Made by a program: the position numbers and the translations under genes
Notes under the pieces: model-generated
Databases searched by the model: none
What the model saw: only the letters and a program-made list of their open reading frames with translations
What the model was told of the DNA's origin: nothing
Origin: Chamaesiphon sp.
Lineage (GTDB): Bacteria > Cyanobacteriota > Cyanobacteriia > Cyanobacteriales > Chamaesiphonaceae
Direction of reading: 5' to 3'
Length of the DNA stretch: 12,408 nt
NCBI GenBank assembly: GCA_026786125.1
Contig: JAJAYU010000078.1
Location: 1 to 12,408 of the forward strand
Shown: in pieces, positions 5,945 through 12,408 of the stretch
Layout of the letters: each line of letters begins with the position of its first letter
How positions within the stretch are numbered: position 1 is the first letter of the stretch

Positions 5945-6638
5945 CAATGTTTTTATCTACTAACCATTGAGCATAAAGATCGGGACGTTTGGATTGAGTT
6001 CGATCGAGTTGTTGCTGATGTCGCCATTGGGCAATTTTCTCATGATTTCCAGACATTAAAACTTCAGGTACTCGCCAACCCCGAAATTCAGCGGGGCGGG
6101 TATAGTGGGGATAATCCAATAACCCATCTTCAAAACTATCGGTTTTGAGTGATTCCACTTTACCAACAGTTCCAGGTAGTAGCCGCGTGATTCCATTAAT
6201 CAAAGTTAGGGCAGGAATCTCGCCACAAGTCAACACAAAATCACCCAAAGATATCTCTCGATCAACAATATTCATTACCCGCTCATCAATCCCTTCATAA
6301 TGACCACAAATGATCACCAATTGATCGTAGCCATACCGCAATTCTTCAAATAAGGCTCGATCAATCTTTTCACCCTGAGGACTCATAAATAGCACCTGTC
6401 GCCGTGGCAACACAGGTAATGACTCCATTGCTGCAAAGATCGGTTCTGGCTTCATCACCATCCCCACACCGCCCCCATAGGACTCATCATCGACCTTGTG
6501 GTGTCGATCGAGGGTAAAATCGCGGGGATTGGTTAGATGTACCGAGGCAATCTCTTTGGCAAGGGCTTTGCTGAGTAATCCACAACCGAGTGGGGATGTG
6601 AAAAATTCGGGAAATAGAGTAATGATGTCAAAACGCAC
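5925..6638 (-). CDS. trmD: tRNA (guanine(37)-N(1))-methyltransferase
   Basis: TrmD methylates N1 of G37, next to the anticodon in tRNAs that read CNN codons, and prevents +1 frameshifting; it is essential in most bacteria. The fold is a SPOUT dimer with a trefoil knot that binds S-adenosylmethionine. Family motifs are the N-terminal RFDIITLFPEFF, DDESYGGGVGM at 50-60, GHYEGIDERV at 112-121 and EISLGDFVLTCGE at 128-140. The conserved C-terminal region reads YTRPAEFRGWRVPEVLMSGN. The frame can be extended two codons to a TTG at 6644, but GTG at 6638 gives the family-typical start MRFDIITLFPEFF (237 residues) and is preferred. The gene lies 52 bases after bioD on the same strand, away from the usual rpsP-rimM-trmD-rplS cluster of many bacteria. 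Its stop codon overlaps the terminator of the convergent gene. Confidence 0.94.
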   Translation of the reverse strand: MRFDIITLFPEFFTSPLGCGLLSKALAKEIASVHLTNPRDFTLDRHHKVDDESYGGGVGMVMKPEPIFAAMESLPVLPRRQVLFMSPQGEKIDRALFEELRYGYDQLVIICGHYEGIDERVMNIVDREISLGDFVLTCGEIPALTLINGITRLLPGTVGKVESLKTDSFEDGLLDYPHYTRPAEFRGWRVPEVLMSGNHEKIAQWRHQQQLDRTQSKRPDLYAQWLVDKNIEKPPLV

Positions 6639-6690
6639 GGGCAAAAAGATCGATCGAAGGTGTGCTTATTTTAGTTGAGATTTAGTACTT

Positions 6691-7392
6691 TCAGGTAACA
6701 GATGCGATCGAATAGTTGGCAGCTAGATCTGGTAATAATACTTCCAATTCTAAATCAGCGGCGGCTGCGGCTAATAAATCGAGATCGTAAAGATCCTGGA
6801 GATAGGGAAGACAACCGAGCACTGGAGTTCTAGTCAGGGATTGAATCAATTCTGCTGGTGCGAGGTTGGCAATCTCTGTGGCTGAGAGCGGTTGAGTACA
6901 ATTGAGGACAATTCCCCGCAATTGGACATTATATTGCTTGGCCAGAGCGACACTTGCTACAGCTAATCCGATTGATCCCAGCTTAACTGGTACAACTAAT
7001 ACGGCTGGTAATCGCCACTCTCGCCCCAAGTCTGCCACTACTAGCTCCGCAGTGACTGGAGTACCCAAGCCACCCGCCGACTCAACCAACACAAAATCAT
7101 GGTGCTGACGCATTTTTGTCAGAGCTTGCCACGCAATGCCGAGATCGATCTCGACACCCGCTTCAATTGCCGCAATTGGTGGTGCCAGTGGGTGTTCTAG
7201 ATAAATCGGATTGATCACCTGGATCGTGCCGCCAAACACTCTAGCATAGAACTCTCGATCGCCCACACCACACTGAATCGGCTTGAGAATCCCCCATTTT
7301 TGCTGCCGATGATATTTTTTGGCATAAGCAGCTAATGCTGCTGTCAAGACTGTTTTGCCCGCATCGGTGTCGGTACTAGTAATTAGGAGCAT
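6691..7392 (-). CDS. bioD: Dethiobiotin synthetase
   Basis: BioD closes the ureido ring of dethiobiotin from 7,8-diaminopelargonate, CO2 and ATP, the penultimate step of biotin synthesis, as a cytosolic dimer. Starting at ATG 7392 the protein has 233 residues. The modified P-loop STDTDAGKT is at 6-14, just after an N-terminal beta-strand, the normal position for the family. The lysine motif GILKPIQCG is at 34-42 and the acidic ESAGGLGTPVT at 104-114. A GTG at 7443 would add 17 residues and overlap the upstream kinase-like gene, but this extension is not needed for the fold. No Shine-Dalgarno is obvious. The start is 28 bases after the stop of the kinase-like gene and trmD follows, so the three are likely co-transcribed. 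No other biotin gene is in the window. The family match is good, though the core motifs are somewhat divergent. Confidence 0.88.
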   Translation of the reverse strand: MLLITSTDTDAGKTVLTAALAAYAKKYHRQQKWGILKPIQCGVGDREFYARVFGGTIQVINPIYLEHPLAPPIAAIEAGVEIDLGIAWQALTKMRQHHDFVLVESAGGLGTPVTAELVVADLGREWRLPAVLVVPVKLGSIGLAVASVALAKQYNVQLRGIVLNCTQPLSATEIANLAPAELIQSLTRTPVLGCLPYLQDLYDLDLLAAAAADLELEVLLPDLAANYSIASVT

Positions 7393-7420
7393 GTTCGGGA
7401 AGTGTGAGGATGGGCAGTGG

Positions 7421-9592
7421 CTAGTTCGTGTCAAGATCACCACTAGCTGGCGGAGTTGATTTCTTGGCTTCAGGTACTAGGATCGGGACTTGATCTTCTT
7501 TCTGTGGTGGATTGCTCGTACCATTATCACCCAGATCTGGTTTCGCGACCGGGATTTGCTGTGGCTGGGTTTCTGAATTAGCAGGACGATTTCGGCGAGT
7601 CGGAGTCGTATTTTCGTCGTTGGCGATGATTCTACGTCTACGGCGGGTTCTGGGAGCTGCCTCTTCAGTCGAATTAACTCGTTCGCGCCTAACTTCAGGG
7701 CTGGGTTGTTCGGGAATTGCTCTGCGTCTGCGGCTGCGGACTGGACGTTCTGACTCCGTTGGGGCGGCACTGGGCGTAACCGTAGGTACTTGAGTCGGAA
7801 TCGGTGCAGGAGTGGAAGTTGGTAAATCGTTATTGGGAGCGATGTTTTCGGGGCTGGCTGGAATCGTTTCCAAGCCAGTCCCGCCAATTGGAATGGGGAT
7901 ACCTAATGGGGTGGTAGATCCGGCGGAATTGGGGCTGGTATTGAGCGGAGCCGATCCAGGCGTAACTGATAATTGAGTCACACTCAGTTTGTAAGGAAAG
8001 ACTCCTGCTAAACCTTTAATCGGACGTAATTCGATCGTGTAGTCGCCCGAAGCGGTAAGCTGTCCCCGCCAACCAACTACCCGATCGGATTTGTCATCGA
8101 TCGGGCTACCTGTGGGTGAGATAATGGTCATCAAGACTTGAGCTGCCATTGGTGTCACAACTGGGACTGGTAGCTGTTTAGATTTGATCGTTGTTGATTG
8201 AATCGGGCTGGGGGTAGTTGCTGGTATCGGATCGATCGATTCAATTGGTTTACTAGGATCGATATTTTGAGCTGCTAGGGGGATAACCTGAATATCGAGA
8301 TTTGTGCCAGCAATGGCCGGAATTGTGTATCGAACGGCAGTATTAGCATCAACTTTACCCTCTTTTTCGATCGGCCGATCCATTTCTAGCTGAATTGTAT
8401 TGCTATCAGTTGAGACAGCAGAGGTACTAGTATCAGTGGGAATTGTGGGGTTGTTGAAGTCGATTTGTTTGGGTGGGGGGACAACTGCGACTGGCTCTGG
8501 AGCTGGCGGCTGGCGCAGTAAGTTAGTAACTCCCAGCCAAGAGCCAGCACCAGCGAAGAGGGCGATCAGTATACCTACCGGAATAAATACTTGGGGCTTT
8601 TCCCAAATCGATTTGACATTGACATTGGTAAGTTTGGTTTTGAGATGATCGGCAACAGCGAACGTGCTCTTGGCACCAGGGGCTACAGTAGCCGCTGGTG
8701 ATAGTGGCTTAAACCTATCTTGCCGATCCGGAAATTTTTGATCGATGGGGATTGGTGTAATACTTAGTGCCCGCAGATCTTGCTCGACTTCGATCGCTGA
8801 TTGATACCGATCTGTTGGCTGAGGACTGAACATTCGACTCAGCACATTCGCAAAGCCATCATCGATTGCTGTCCACTGCCGCCATGCCCAGTTGATCTTG
8901 CCGCCTTCAAATAGCGCGCTCGGTTCTTTACCTGTCAGCAAGACAATTGCGGTAACGCCCAGGGTGTAGAGGTCACTATTAGGATAAACTTGTCCATGCT
9001 GAAGTTGTTCGATCGGTGCGTAACCTGGTTGACCGATCGGCATCTGTGGACTACCAGGGCTGATTTCAAGCTTATTGGCAAACTCTTTGACGACTCCAAA
9101 GTTAATCGGCACTGGCAACCCGTTATCATCATGGCAAACAATATGCTCTGGGCAAAGATCCCGATGGATCGTACCTTTGCTATGGATGTATCCGATTACT
9201 GGTAATATATCCAGCAAAAATTGGTAAACTTCAGACTCACTAAAGGTGCTACCAACATTGCGACGATCGTTCAACAGATCTCGATAAGTTTTGCCAGGAA
9301 TATAGTCTCGAATCAGTAACAGCCGACTTTGCTCTTCAACTGTCGTCCAGAAGCGAGGTACCTGAGCATGTTGAAGTTGATAAAGCAGGGTTGCTTCTTG
9401 TTTAAATATCTCTTTGGCTTTGATTACAGCACTGGAAAATTGAGCAAATGGGACAAGTTCTTCGATCGCACAATAGGCATCACCCCGCCCGCGATCTACT
9501 GCCAAATATGTCCGCCCAAACCTGCCTTCTCCCAGCAGATCGAGGATGCGGTAACGTTGCTGCAAAAGAGTATCTGTGGCAATTGGTAACAT
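7421..9592 (-). CDS. Ser/Thr protein kinase-like membrane protein, probably a pseudokinase
   Basis: This 723-residue protein has an N-terminal protein-kinase fold (about 14-275), a linker, one transmembrane helix (about 334-354) and a long C-terminal part predicted to lie outside the cytoplasm. The glycine loop GEGRFG is intact (21-26), as are the helix-C glutamate (E66), HRD (143-145), GYAPIEQ (190-196) and D207. Three catalytic positions are changed: the beta-3 lysine is E44 (CAIEEL), the catalytic-loop lysine is C147 (HRDLCPEH), and the DFG aspartate is N164 (NFG). These suggest weak or absent phosphotransfer. Residues about 402-541 resemble a pre-peptidase C-terminal (PPC)-like beta domain ending GDYTIELRPI...YKLSVTQL. 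The tail (550-723) is Pro/Thr-rich with arginine clusters at 617-624 and 648-654. Start at ATG 9592. It precedes bioD by 28 bases; sbcD lies 148 bases upstream on the same strand. Its substrate is unknown. Confidence 0.88.
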   Translation of the reverse strand: MLPIATDTLLQQRYRILDLLGEGRFGRTYLAVDRGRGDAYCAIEELVPFAQFSSAVIKAKEIFKQEATLLYQLQHAQVPRFWTTVEEQSRLLLIRDYIPGKTYRDLLNDRRNVGSTFSESEVYQFLLDILPVIGYIHSKGTIHRDLCPEHIVCHDDNGLPVPINFGVVKEFANKLEISPGSPQMPIGQPGYAPIEQLQHGQVYPNSDLYTLGVTAIVLLTGKEPSALFEGGKINWAWRQWTAIDDGFANVLSRMFSPQPTDRYQSAIEVEQDLRALSITPIPIDQKFPDRQDRFKPLSPAATVAPGAKSTFAVADHLKTKLTNVNVKSIWEKPQVFIPVGILIALFAGAGSWLGVTNLLRQPPAPEPVAVVPPPKQIDFNNPTIPTDTSTSAVSTDSNTIQLEMDRPIEKEGKVDANTAVRYTIPAIAGTNLDIQVIPLAAQNIDPSKPIESIDPIPATTPSPIQSTTIKSKQLPVPVVTPMAAQVLMTIISPTGSPIDDKSDRVVGWRGQLTASGDYTIELRPIKGLAGVFPYKLSVTQLSVTPGSAPLNTSPNSAGSTTPLGIPIPIGGTGLETIPASPENIAPNNDLPTSTPAPIPTQVPTVTPSAAPTESERPVRSRRRRAIPEQPSPEVRRERVNSTEEAAPRTRRRRRIIANDENTTPTRRNRPANSETQPQQIPVAKPDLGDNGTSNPPQKEDQVPILVPEAKKSTPPASGDLDTN

Positions 9593-9710
9593 ACAATGTG
9601 CTCGCTCAGTTTACAGCGATCAAAAATACAACAGTTAACCGCAATTTCGGTTCTAACATTGAGTAATATTTTAGCACGATCGATATTTAACCGTTGATTC
9701 TATACTTTCG

Positions 9711-9735
9711 CGCCGCTTAGTTTGGCTAAACGGCG
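9711..9735 (-). terminator. Hairpin downstream of sbcD
   Basis: Read on the minus strand, CGCCGTTTAG and CTAAGCGGCG form a 10-bp stem (one G-U pair) around CCAAA, starting five bases after the sbcD stop codon. On the plus strand the same position is a C-A mismatch, so the structure suits the sbcD transcript. There is no T tract after it, so it may be a weak terminator or an mRNA-stabilising stem. If it terminates, the kinase-like gene needs its own promoter in 9593-9710. Confidence 0.4.
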
Positions 9736-9740
9736 GGGAT

Positions 9741-11105
9741 TCACAGCAACGTTAGTTGAGCATCGGCATCTTTCGGACTGGATCGATCAATTTCCAGATC
9801 TGTAGATGATTCAATATCTAACAACACTAAATCTGCTGCGAGATCAGCGGACAATCTATCACCAGCCATTAGCTCATTCGCAGCCGCAATCATTGCCTTG
9901 GCAATACTTTCCAGATCGGGACGATTTTCGAGATAGGTAGACAGAGCTACCATTGGATCGCCGACGCTACAACCAAGTTCGGGCAAGCGGGGACGGCTCA
10001 ATTGACTAATTAGTTCAGCCTGAATTGTATAGTGATGTGCCGCGCTCAAAGCCTCATGCAAAGCCGCCGTGTTGACTAGTTCAACTCGATCGGGACTGAG
10101 CTGATAAATCAATCGTACTACTACATCAGCGATCTCTACTTTAGCGATCGCTTTTTCAATATCTACCTGCGGTTGCTCACTTTCAGAGACATCGATTTTG
10201 ATCGTCCGAAACTCTCGCACAGGTAGGGGGCAAAATTCCCAAGTAGTCTCGAAGTTTTTACTGGCTGGTTGTTCTTCGGTTTGTTCAGTTGGCTCAATTG
10301 TCACCATCACAAAACCCTTATCCTCTTTCTCCTCACTAAAATCTACCCGCTCGATACTGCCAGGGTAAACAACTGCGGGGTCATTAGTTTTGTTCAAGTT
10401 TTGGTGACGATGAACGTGCCCCAGAGCTACATAGTCAAAGCAATCCCGCGTCAGGAATGATAAGGGAATCGTAAACCCCCGTCCAACTGCTAATAGTTTC
10501 TCGGCTCCCAAGGTGGCATTATCCGCCATCAGATGAGCCAAAACGATCGTCGGCAAAGCTGGGTTTAATTTACGGATTTCGCCTTCGATCCGTGGCTGGA
10601 GTTTGTCGAGCAATAATTGATTGACTTCCAGAATTGATAGACTCGCTGAAATCTCGCGGGTGAGTAGGGTAGATCTGTCAATCCACGGCAGGGTAATAAT
10701 CTGAATATCCCCACTGGGAGTGGTAATAGTATAAGTGTCGATTGTATCCCCCACGATCGTCCCTGGAACGCCCAATGAGCGGTAGATTGAGAGACTTGCC
10801 CCACCCTGTCCCTGGGCATGTCGATCGTGATTGCCAACGAGCAATACTAGGGGAATATTGGCCGCCACCAGTCGATAAAATTCACGGGCGAAAGCTTGCT
10901 GAATATAGGGAGCAGGTGTGGCATCGGGAAAAGCATCCCCACCAAATAAGACTAGATCTACTGGCTCTGAAATTGCCCGATCGATCGATCGCGACAAAGA
11001 CTTGACAAAATCTTGAAAACGTGTGTTAAAGCCAGTCTCTGGGTCAATTTTGCCATGAGCAAAACCACCGCCCATGTGGATATCAGACAAATGCAAAATT
11101 TTCAT
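9741..11105 (-). CDS. sbcD: Exonuclease SbcCD subunit D (SbcD/Mre11-type nuclease)
   Basis: SbcD is the manganese-dependent nuclease subunit that with the ATPase SbcC cuts hairpins and blocked DNA ends; it is the bacterial counterpart of Mre11. From ATG 11105 it has 454 residues. All metallophosphoesterase motifs are visible: D8 and H10 (HLSDIHMG), GGD at 55-57 (FGGDAFPD), GNHD at 91-94, H191 (IVLAHLMADN) and GHVH at 229-232. The C-terminal ~200 residues form the less conserved capping region. The frame can be extended four codons to a TTG at 11117, but MKILHLSDIH is the usual beginning of the family. The SbcC partner is not in the window. The gene diverges from glpX across 430 bases and is followed by a hairpin. 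A general metallophosphoesterase is the alternative, though length and motif spacing favour SbcD. Confidence 0.88.
   Translation of the reverse strand: MKILHLSDIHMGGGFAHGKIDPETGFNTRFQDFVKSLSRSIDRAISEPVDLVLFGGDAFPDATPAPYIQQAFAREFYRLVAANIPLVLLVGNHDRHAQGQGGASLSIYRSLGVPGTIVGDTIDTYTITTPSGDIQIITLPWIDRSTLLTREISASLSILEVNQLLLDKLQPRIEGEIRKLNPALPTIVLAHLMADNATLGAEKLLAVGRGFTIPLSFLTRDCFDYVALGHVHRHQNLNKTNDPAVVYPGSIERVDFSEEKEDKGFVMVTIEPTEQTEEQPASKNFETTWEFCPLPVREFRTIKIDVSESEQPQVDIEKAIAKVEIADVVVRLIYQLSPDRVELVNTAALHEALSAAHHYTIQAELISQLSRPRLPELGCSVGDPMVALSTYLENRPDLESIAKAMIAAANELMAGDRLSADLAADLVLLDIESSTDLEIDRSSPKDADAQLTLL
10144..10151. repeat. HIP1 octamer GCGATCGC
   Basis: Exact HIP1 palindrome in the part of sbcD encoding the C-terminal region. 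Confidence 0.85.
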
Positions 11106-11325
11106 GCCACTTCCCAAGTATCTCAGTAATTATATACTAGGCGATCGAGACTTGTTTGCGCGATCCAGCATCAGCAAAAATACTCAGACTCATCGATCCC
11201 AGAATTTAGTGCTGCGAATGATAAAAAATGCATAACATCTTACGTCCTTCCCACACAAAAAATAGACAGCATTGATTCACTGTCTTGAAAAGGAGCTCCA
11301 CTTGGGAAACCCCAAGACCGCACTT

Positions 11326-11425
11326 TTCACCATCCACCACTTGTACTGTTCGCGGTAGCGGAGCGTTTGCCCTAGCAATAGCGTCTGCCTTAGCAGAGCG
11401 TAGCCGAAGTATCCACCATTCACCT
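11326..11425. repeat. TYCACCA heptamer array interrupted by a palindromic element
   Basis: Two heptamers, TTCACCA and TCCACCA (11326-11339), are separated by about 72 bases from two more, TCCACCA and TTCACCT (11412-11425). The DNA between them contains GCGGTAGCGGAGCG, a 5-bp hairpin TCTGC/GCAGA around CTTA, and GCGTAGCCGAAGT, similar to dispersed palindromic repeats in cyanobacteria. The simplest reading is a small element inserted into an existing heptamer array. Confidence 0.6.
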
Positions 11426-11480
11426 CTACACCAAATGTCTAATTTTTCACTAGGAAGGGAGTATGTGTCCCCTCGCTCTG

Positions 11481-11509
11481 GTAGACTTGTAGACTGAAAT
11501 CCCTATAAA
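11481..11509 (+). promoter_or_regulatory. Possible glpX promoter with tandem 8-mer
   Basis: TATAAA (11504-11509) is a good -10 candidate 26 bases before the GTG start. The two tandem 8-mers GTAGACTT and GTAGACTG (11481-11496) lie directly upstream, where an activator or the -35 element would bind. No consensus TTGACA is present, so this promoter would probably need an activator. GGGAG (11521-11525) is a possible ribosome-binding site. Confidence 0.35.
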
Positions 11510-11535
11510 TACAGCTTCTTGGGAGCGCATTAGCA

Positions 11536-12408
11536 GTGGAAAATAGTTTAGGTTTAGAAATTATAGAAGTAGTTGAGCAAGCAGCGATCGCGTCTGCACG
11601 CTTGATGGGTAAAGGCGACAAAAATGAAGCCGATCGTGTTGCGGTTGAAGCAATGCGCGAACGGATGAACAAAATCCACATGCGCGGACGGATCGTGATC
11701 GGTGAAGGCGAGCGGGATGACGCTCCCATGCTATTTATCGGCGAAGAAGTTGGGATCTGTTCTCAGCCAAATGCTGCCGATCTTTGTTCTATTGATGAAC
11801 TCCTCGAAATCGACATCGCTGTCGATCCTTGTGAAGGCACCAACCTCTGTGCTTATGGACAACCTGGTTCGATGGCTGTACTTGCTATCTCCGAAAAAGG
11901 TGGATTGTTTGCAGCACCTGACTTCTACATGAAGAAACTGGCTGCACCTCCTGCCGCTAAAGGTAAAGTAGATATCAATAAATCTGCGACCGAAAACCTC
12001 AAAATCTTATCTGAGTGTCTAGATCTACCGATCGATGAATTAGTTGTCGTCGTGATGAAACGCGAACGCCATACCGATCTGATTGCTGAAATCCGCGCTG
12101 CTGGTGCTCGTGTAGCATTAATTAGTGACGGTGACGTTGGTGCCGCAATCAACTGTGGCTTCGCTGGAACCAACATCCACGCGCTCATGGGTATCGGTGC
12201 CGCTCCTGAAGGCGTAATCTCCGCCGCAGCTCTCCGATGCTTGGGTGCTCACTTCCAAGGACAGCTAATCTACGATCCAGCAGTTGTCAAAACTGGCTTG
12301 ATCGGCGAAAGCAAAGAAGCTAACATCGAACGTCTAAAATCGATGGGCATCACCGATCCCGATAAAGTTTACACCGCTGAAGAACTCGCTTGCGGCGAAA
12401 ACGTCCTC
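11536..12408 (+). CDS. glpX: Class II fructose-1,6-bisphosphatase / sedoheptulose-1,7-bisphosphatase (3' end cut by window)
   Basis: This GlpX-type enzyme of cyanobacteria dephosphorylates both fructose-1,6-bisphosphate and sedoheptulose-1,7-bisphosphate in the Calvin cycle and in gluconeogenesis; it works as a redox- and AMP-sensitive tetramer. The window holds 291 codons of an expected ~345, open to the right edge. It starts at GTG 11536 as [20 protein letters not shown], with an in-frame TAA at 11506 and GGGAG 11 bases upstream. Metal and phosphate motifs are [10 protein letters not shown] at 56-65, DPCEGT at 97-102 and GIGAAPEG at 219-226. The string [15 protein letters not shown] is typical of the cyanobacterial dual-function enzyme rather than of E. 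coli GlpX. The gene diverges from sbcD. A HIP1 octamer lies inside it near the 5' end. Confidence 0.96.
   Translation, partial: MENSLGLEIIEVVEQAAIASARLMGKGDKNEADRVAVEAMRERMNKIHMRGRIVIGEGERDDAPMLFIGEEVGICSQPNAADLCSIDELLEIDIAVDPCEGTNLCAYGQPGSMAVLAISEKGGLFAAPDFYMKKLAAPPAAKGKVDINKSATENLKILSECLDLPIDELVVVVMKRERHTDLIAEIRAAGARVALISDGDVGAAINCGFAGTNIHALMGIGAAPEGVISAAALRCLGAHFQGQLIYDPAVVKTGLIGESKEANIERLKSMGITDPDKVYTAEELACGENVL
11584..11591. repeat. HIP1 octamer GCGATCGC
   Basis: Exact HIP1 palindrome about 50 bases into glpX, encoding part of AAIASA. Confidence 0.85.

Larger units (their letters stand above)
11106..11535. other. Divergent sbcD / glpX intergenic region
   Basis: These 430 bases hold no supported gene. 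From left to right I see AT-rich DNA next to the sbcD start, then a 6-bp inverted repeat AGACAG/CTGTCT around 11269-11285. A 6-bp hairpin CTTGGG/CCCAAG follows (11301-11306 with 11311-11316, loop AAAC). Next is a heptamer array split by a palindromic element (11326-11425), then a possible glpX promoter. A 70-codon plus-strand frame at 11285-11497 runs through the repeats, has no Shine-Dalgarno support and looks non-coding. Confidence 0.6.

Noticed and set aside
5840..6148. 102-codon plus-strand frame after the barrel protein
   Set aside because: It runs through the hairpin and terminator and then antisense to trmD; no recognisable protein.
7393..7443. Extended bioD start at GTG 7443
   Set aside because: It adds 17 residues before the conserved first beta-strand and overlaps the upstream gene; ATG 7392 fits the family.
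11285..11497. 70-codon plus-strand frame upstream of glpX
   Set aside because: It is a TTG-started translation of repeat DNA with low-complexity product and no ribosome-binding support.
7421..12408. Defence or anti-phage island built on sbcD and the kinase-like gene
   Set aside because: sbcD is a common housekeeping nuclease, sbcC is absent, and the neighbours are core metabolic genes with no mobile-element markers.

Overview
This window looks like a piece of a cyanobacterial chromosome. PetG (cytochrome b6f), cytochrome cM, a GlpX-type fructose-1,6-/sedoheptulose-1,7-bisphosphatase and a HemB with an Asp-type metal site all fit an oxygenic phototroph. Four HIP1 octamers (GCGATCGC), many overlapping GATCGATC strings and short heptamer tandem repeats between genes also fit. 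The species cannot be fixed from the sequence alone. Every confident protein is a recognisable family except one small secreted beta-barrel-like protein. I see no CRISPR array, transposase, phage gene, tRNA or rRNA.

Layout, left to right. (1) Plus strand: hemB (tetrapyrrole synthesis), a 245-base gap with two perfect inverted repeats, then a zinc-finger-less DnaJ whose stop codon abuts the start of rsmD. (2) A heptamer array separates rsmD from the convergent petG, a 37-codon gene. (3) A 304-base divergent region leads to cytM, which converges on folC across a nested palindromic repeat. (4) A 245-base gap leads to a small outer-membrane-type protein, followed by a strong hairpin and a rho-independent terminator that overlaps the 3' end of trmD. 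(5) Minus strand: sbcD, a degenerate Ser/Thr kinase-like membrane protein, bioD and trmD lie head to tail, with gaps of about 148, 28 and 52 bases. The last three probably form one operon. (6) A 430-base divergent region with an interrupted heptamer array leads to glpX, which runs off the right edge.

Functionally the window mixes photosynthetic electron transport and carbon fixation (petG, cytM, glpX), cofactor synthesis (hemB, folC, bioD), RNA modification (rsmD, trmD), DNA end processing (sbcD) and protein folding (dnaJ). There is no single pathway cluster and no clear new system. The points most worth a second look are the kinase-like protein with three substituted catalytic positions and a basic, proline-rich tail, the structured gap upstream of dnaJ, the nested repeats, and the beta-barrel gene, whose codon and motif use differ from its neighbours. 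Several genes appear to use GTG or TTG starts (petG, cytM, trmD, glpX, perhaps folC), so their N-termini are less certain than their identities.
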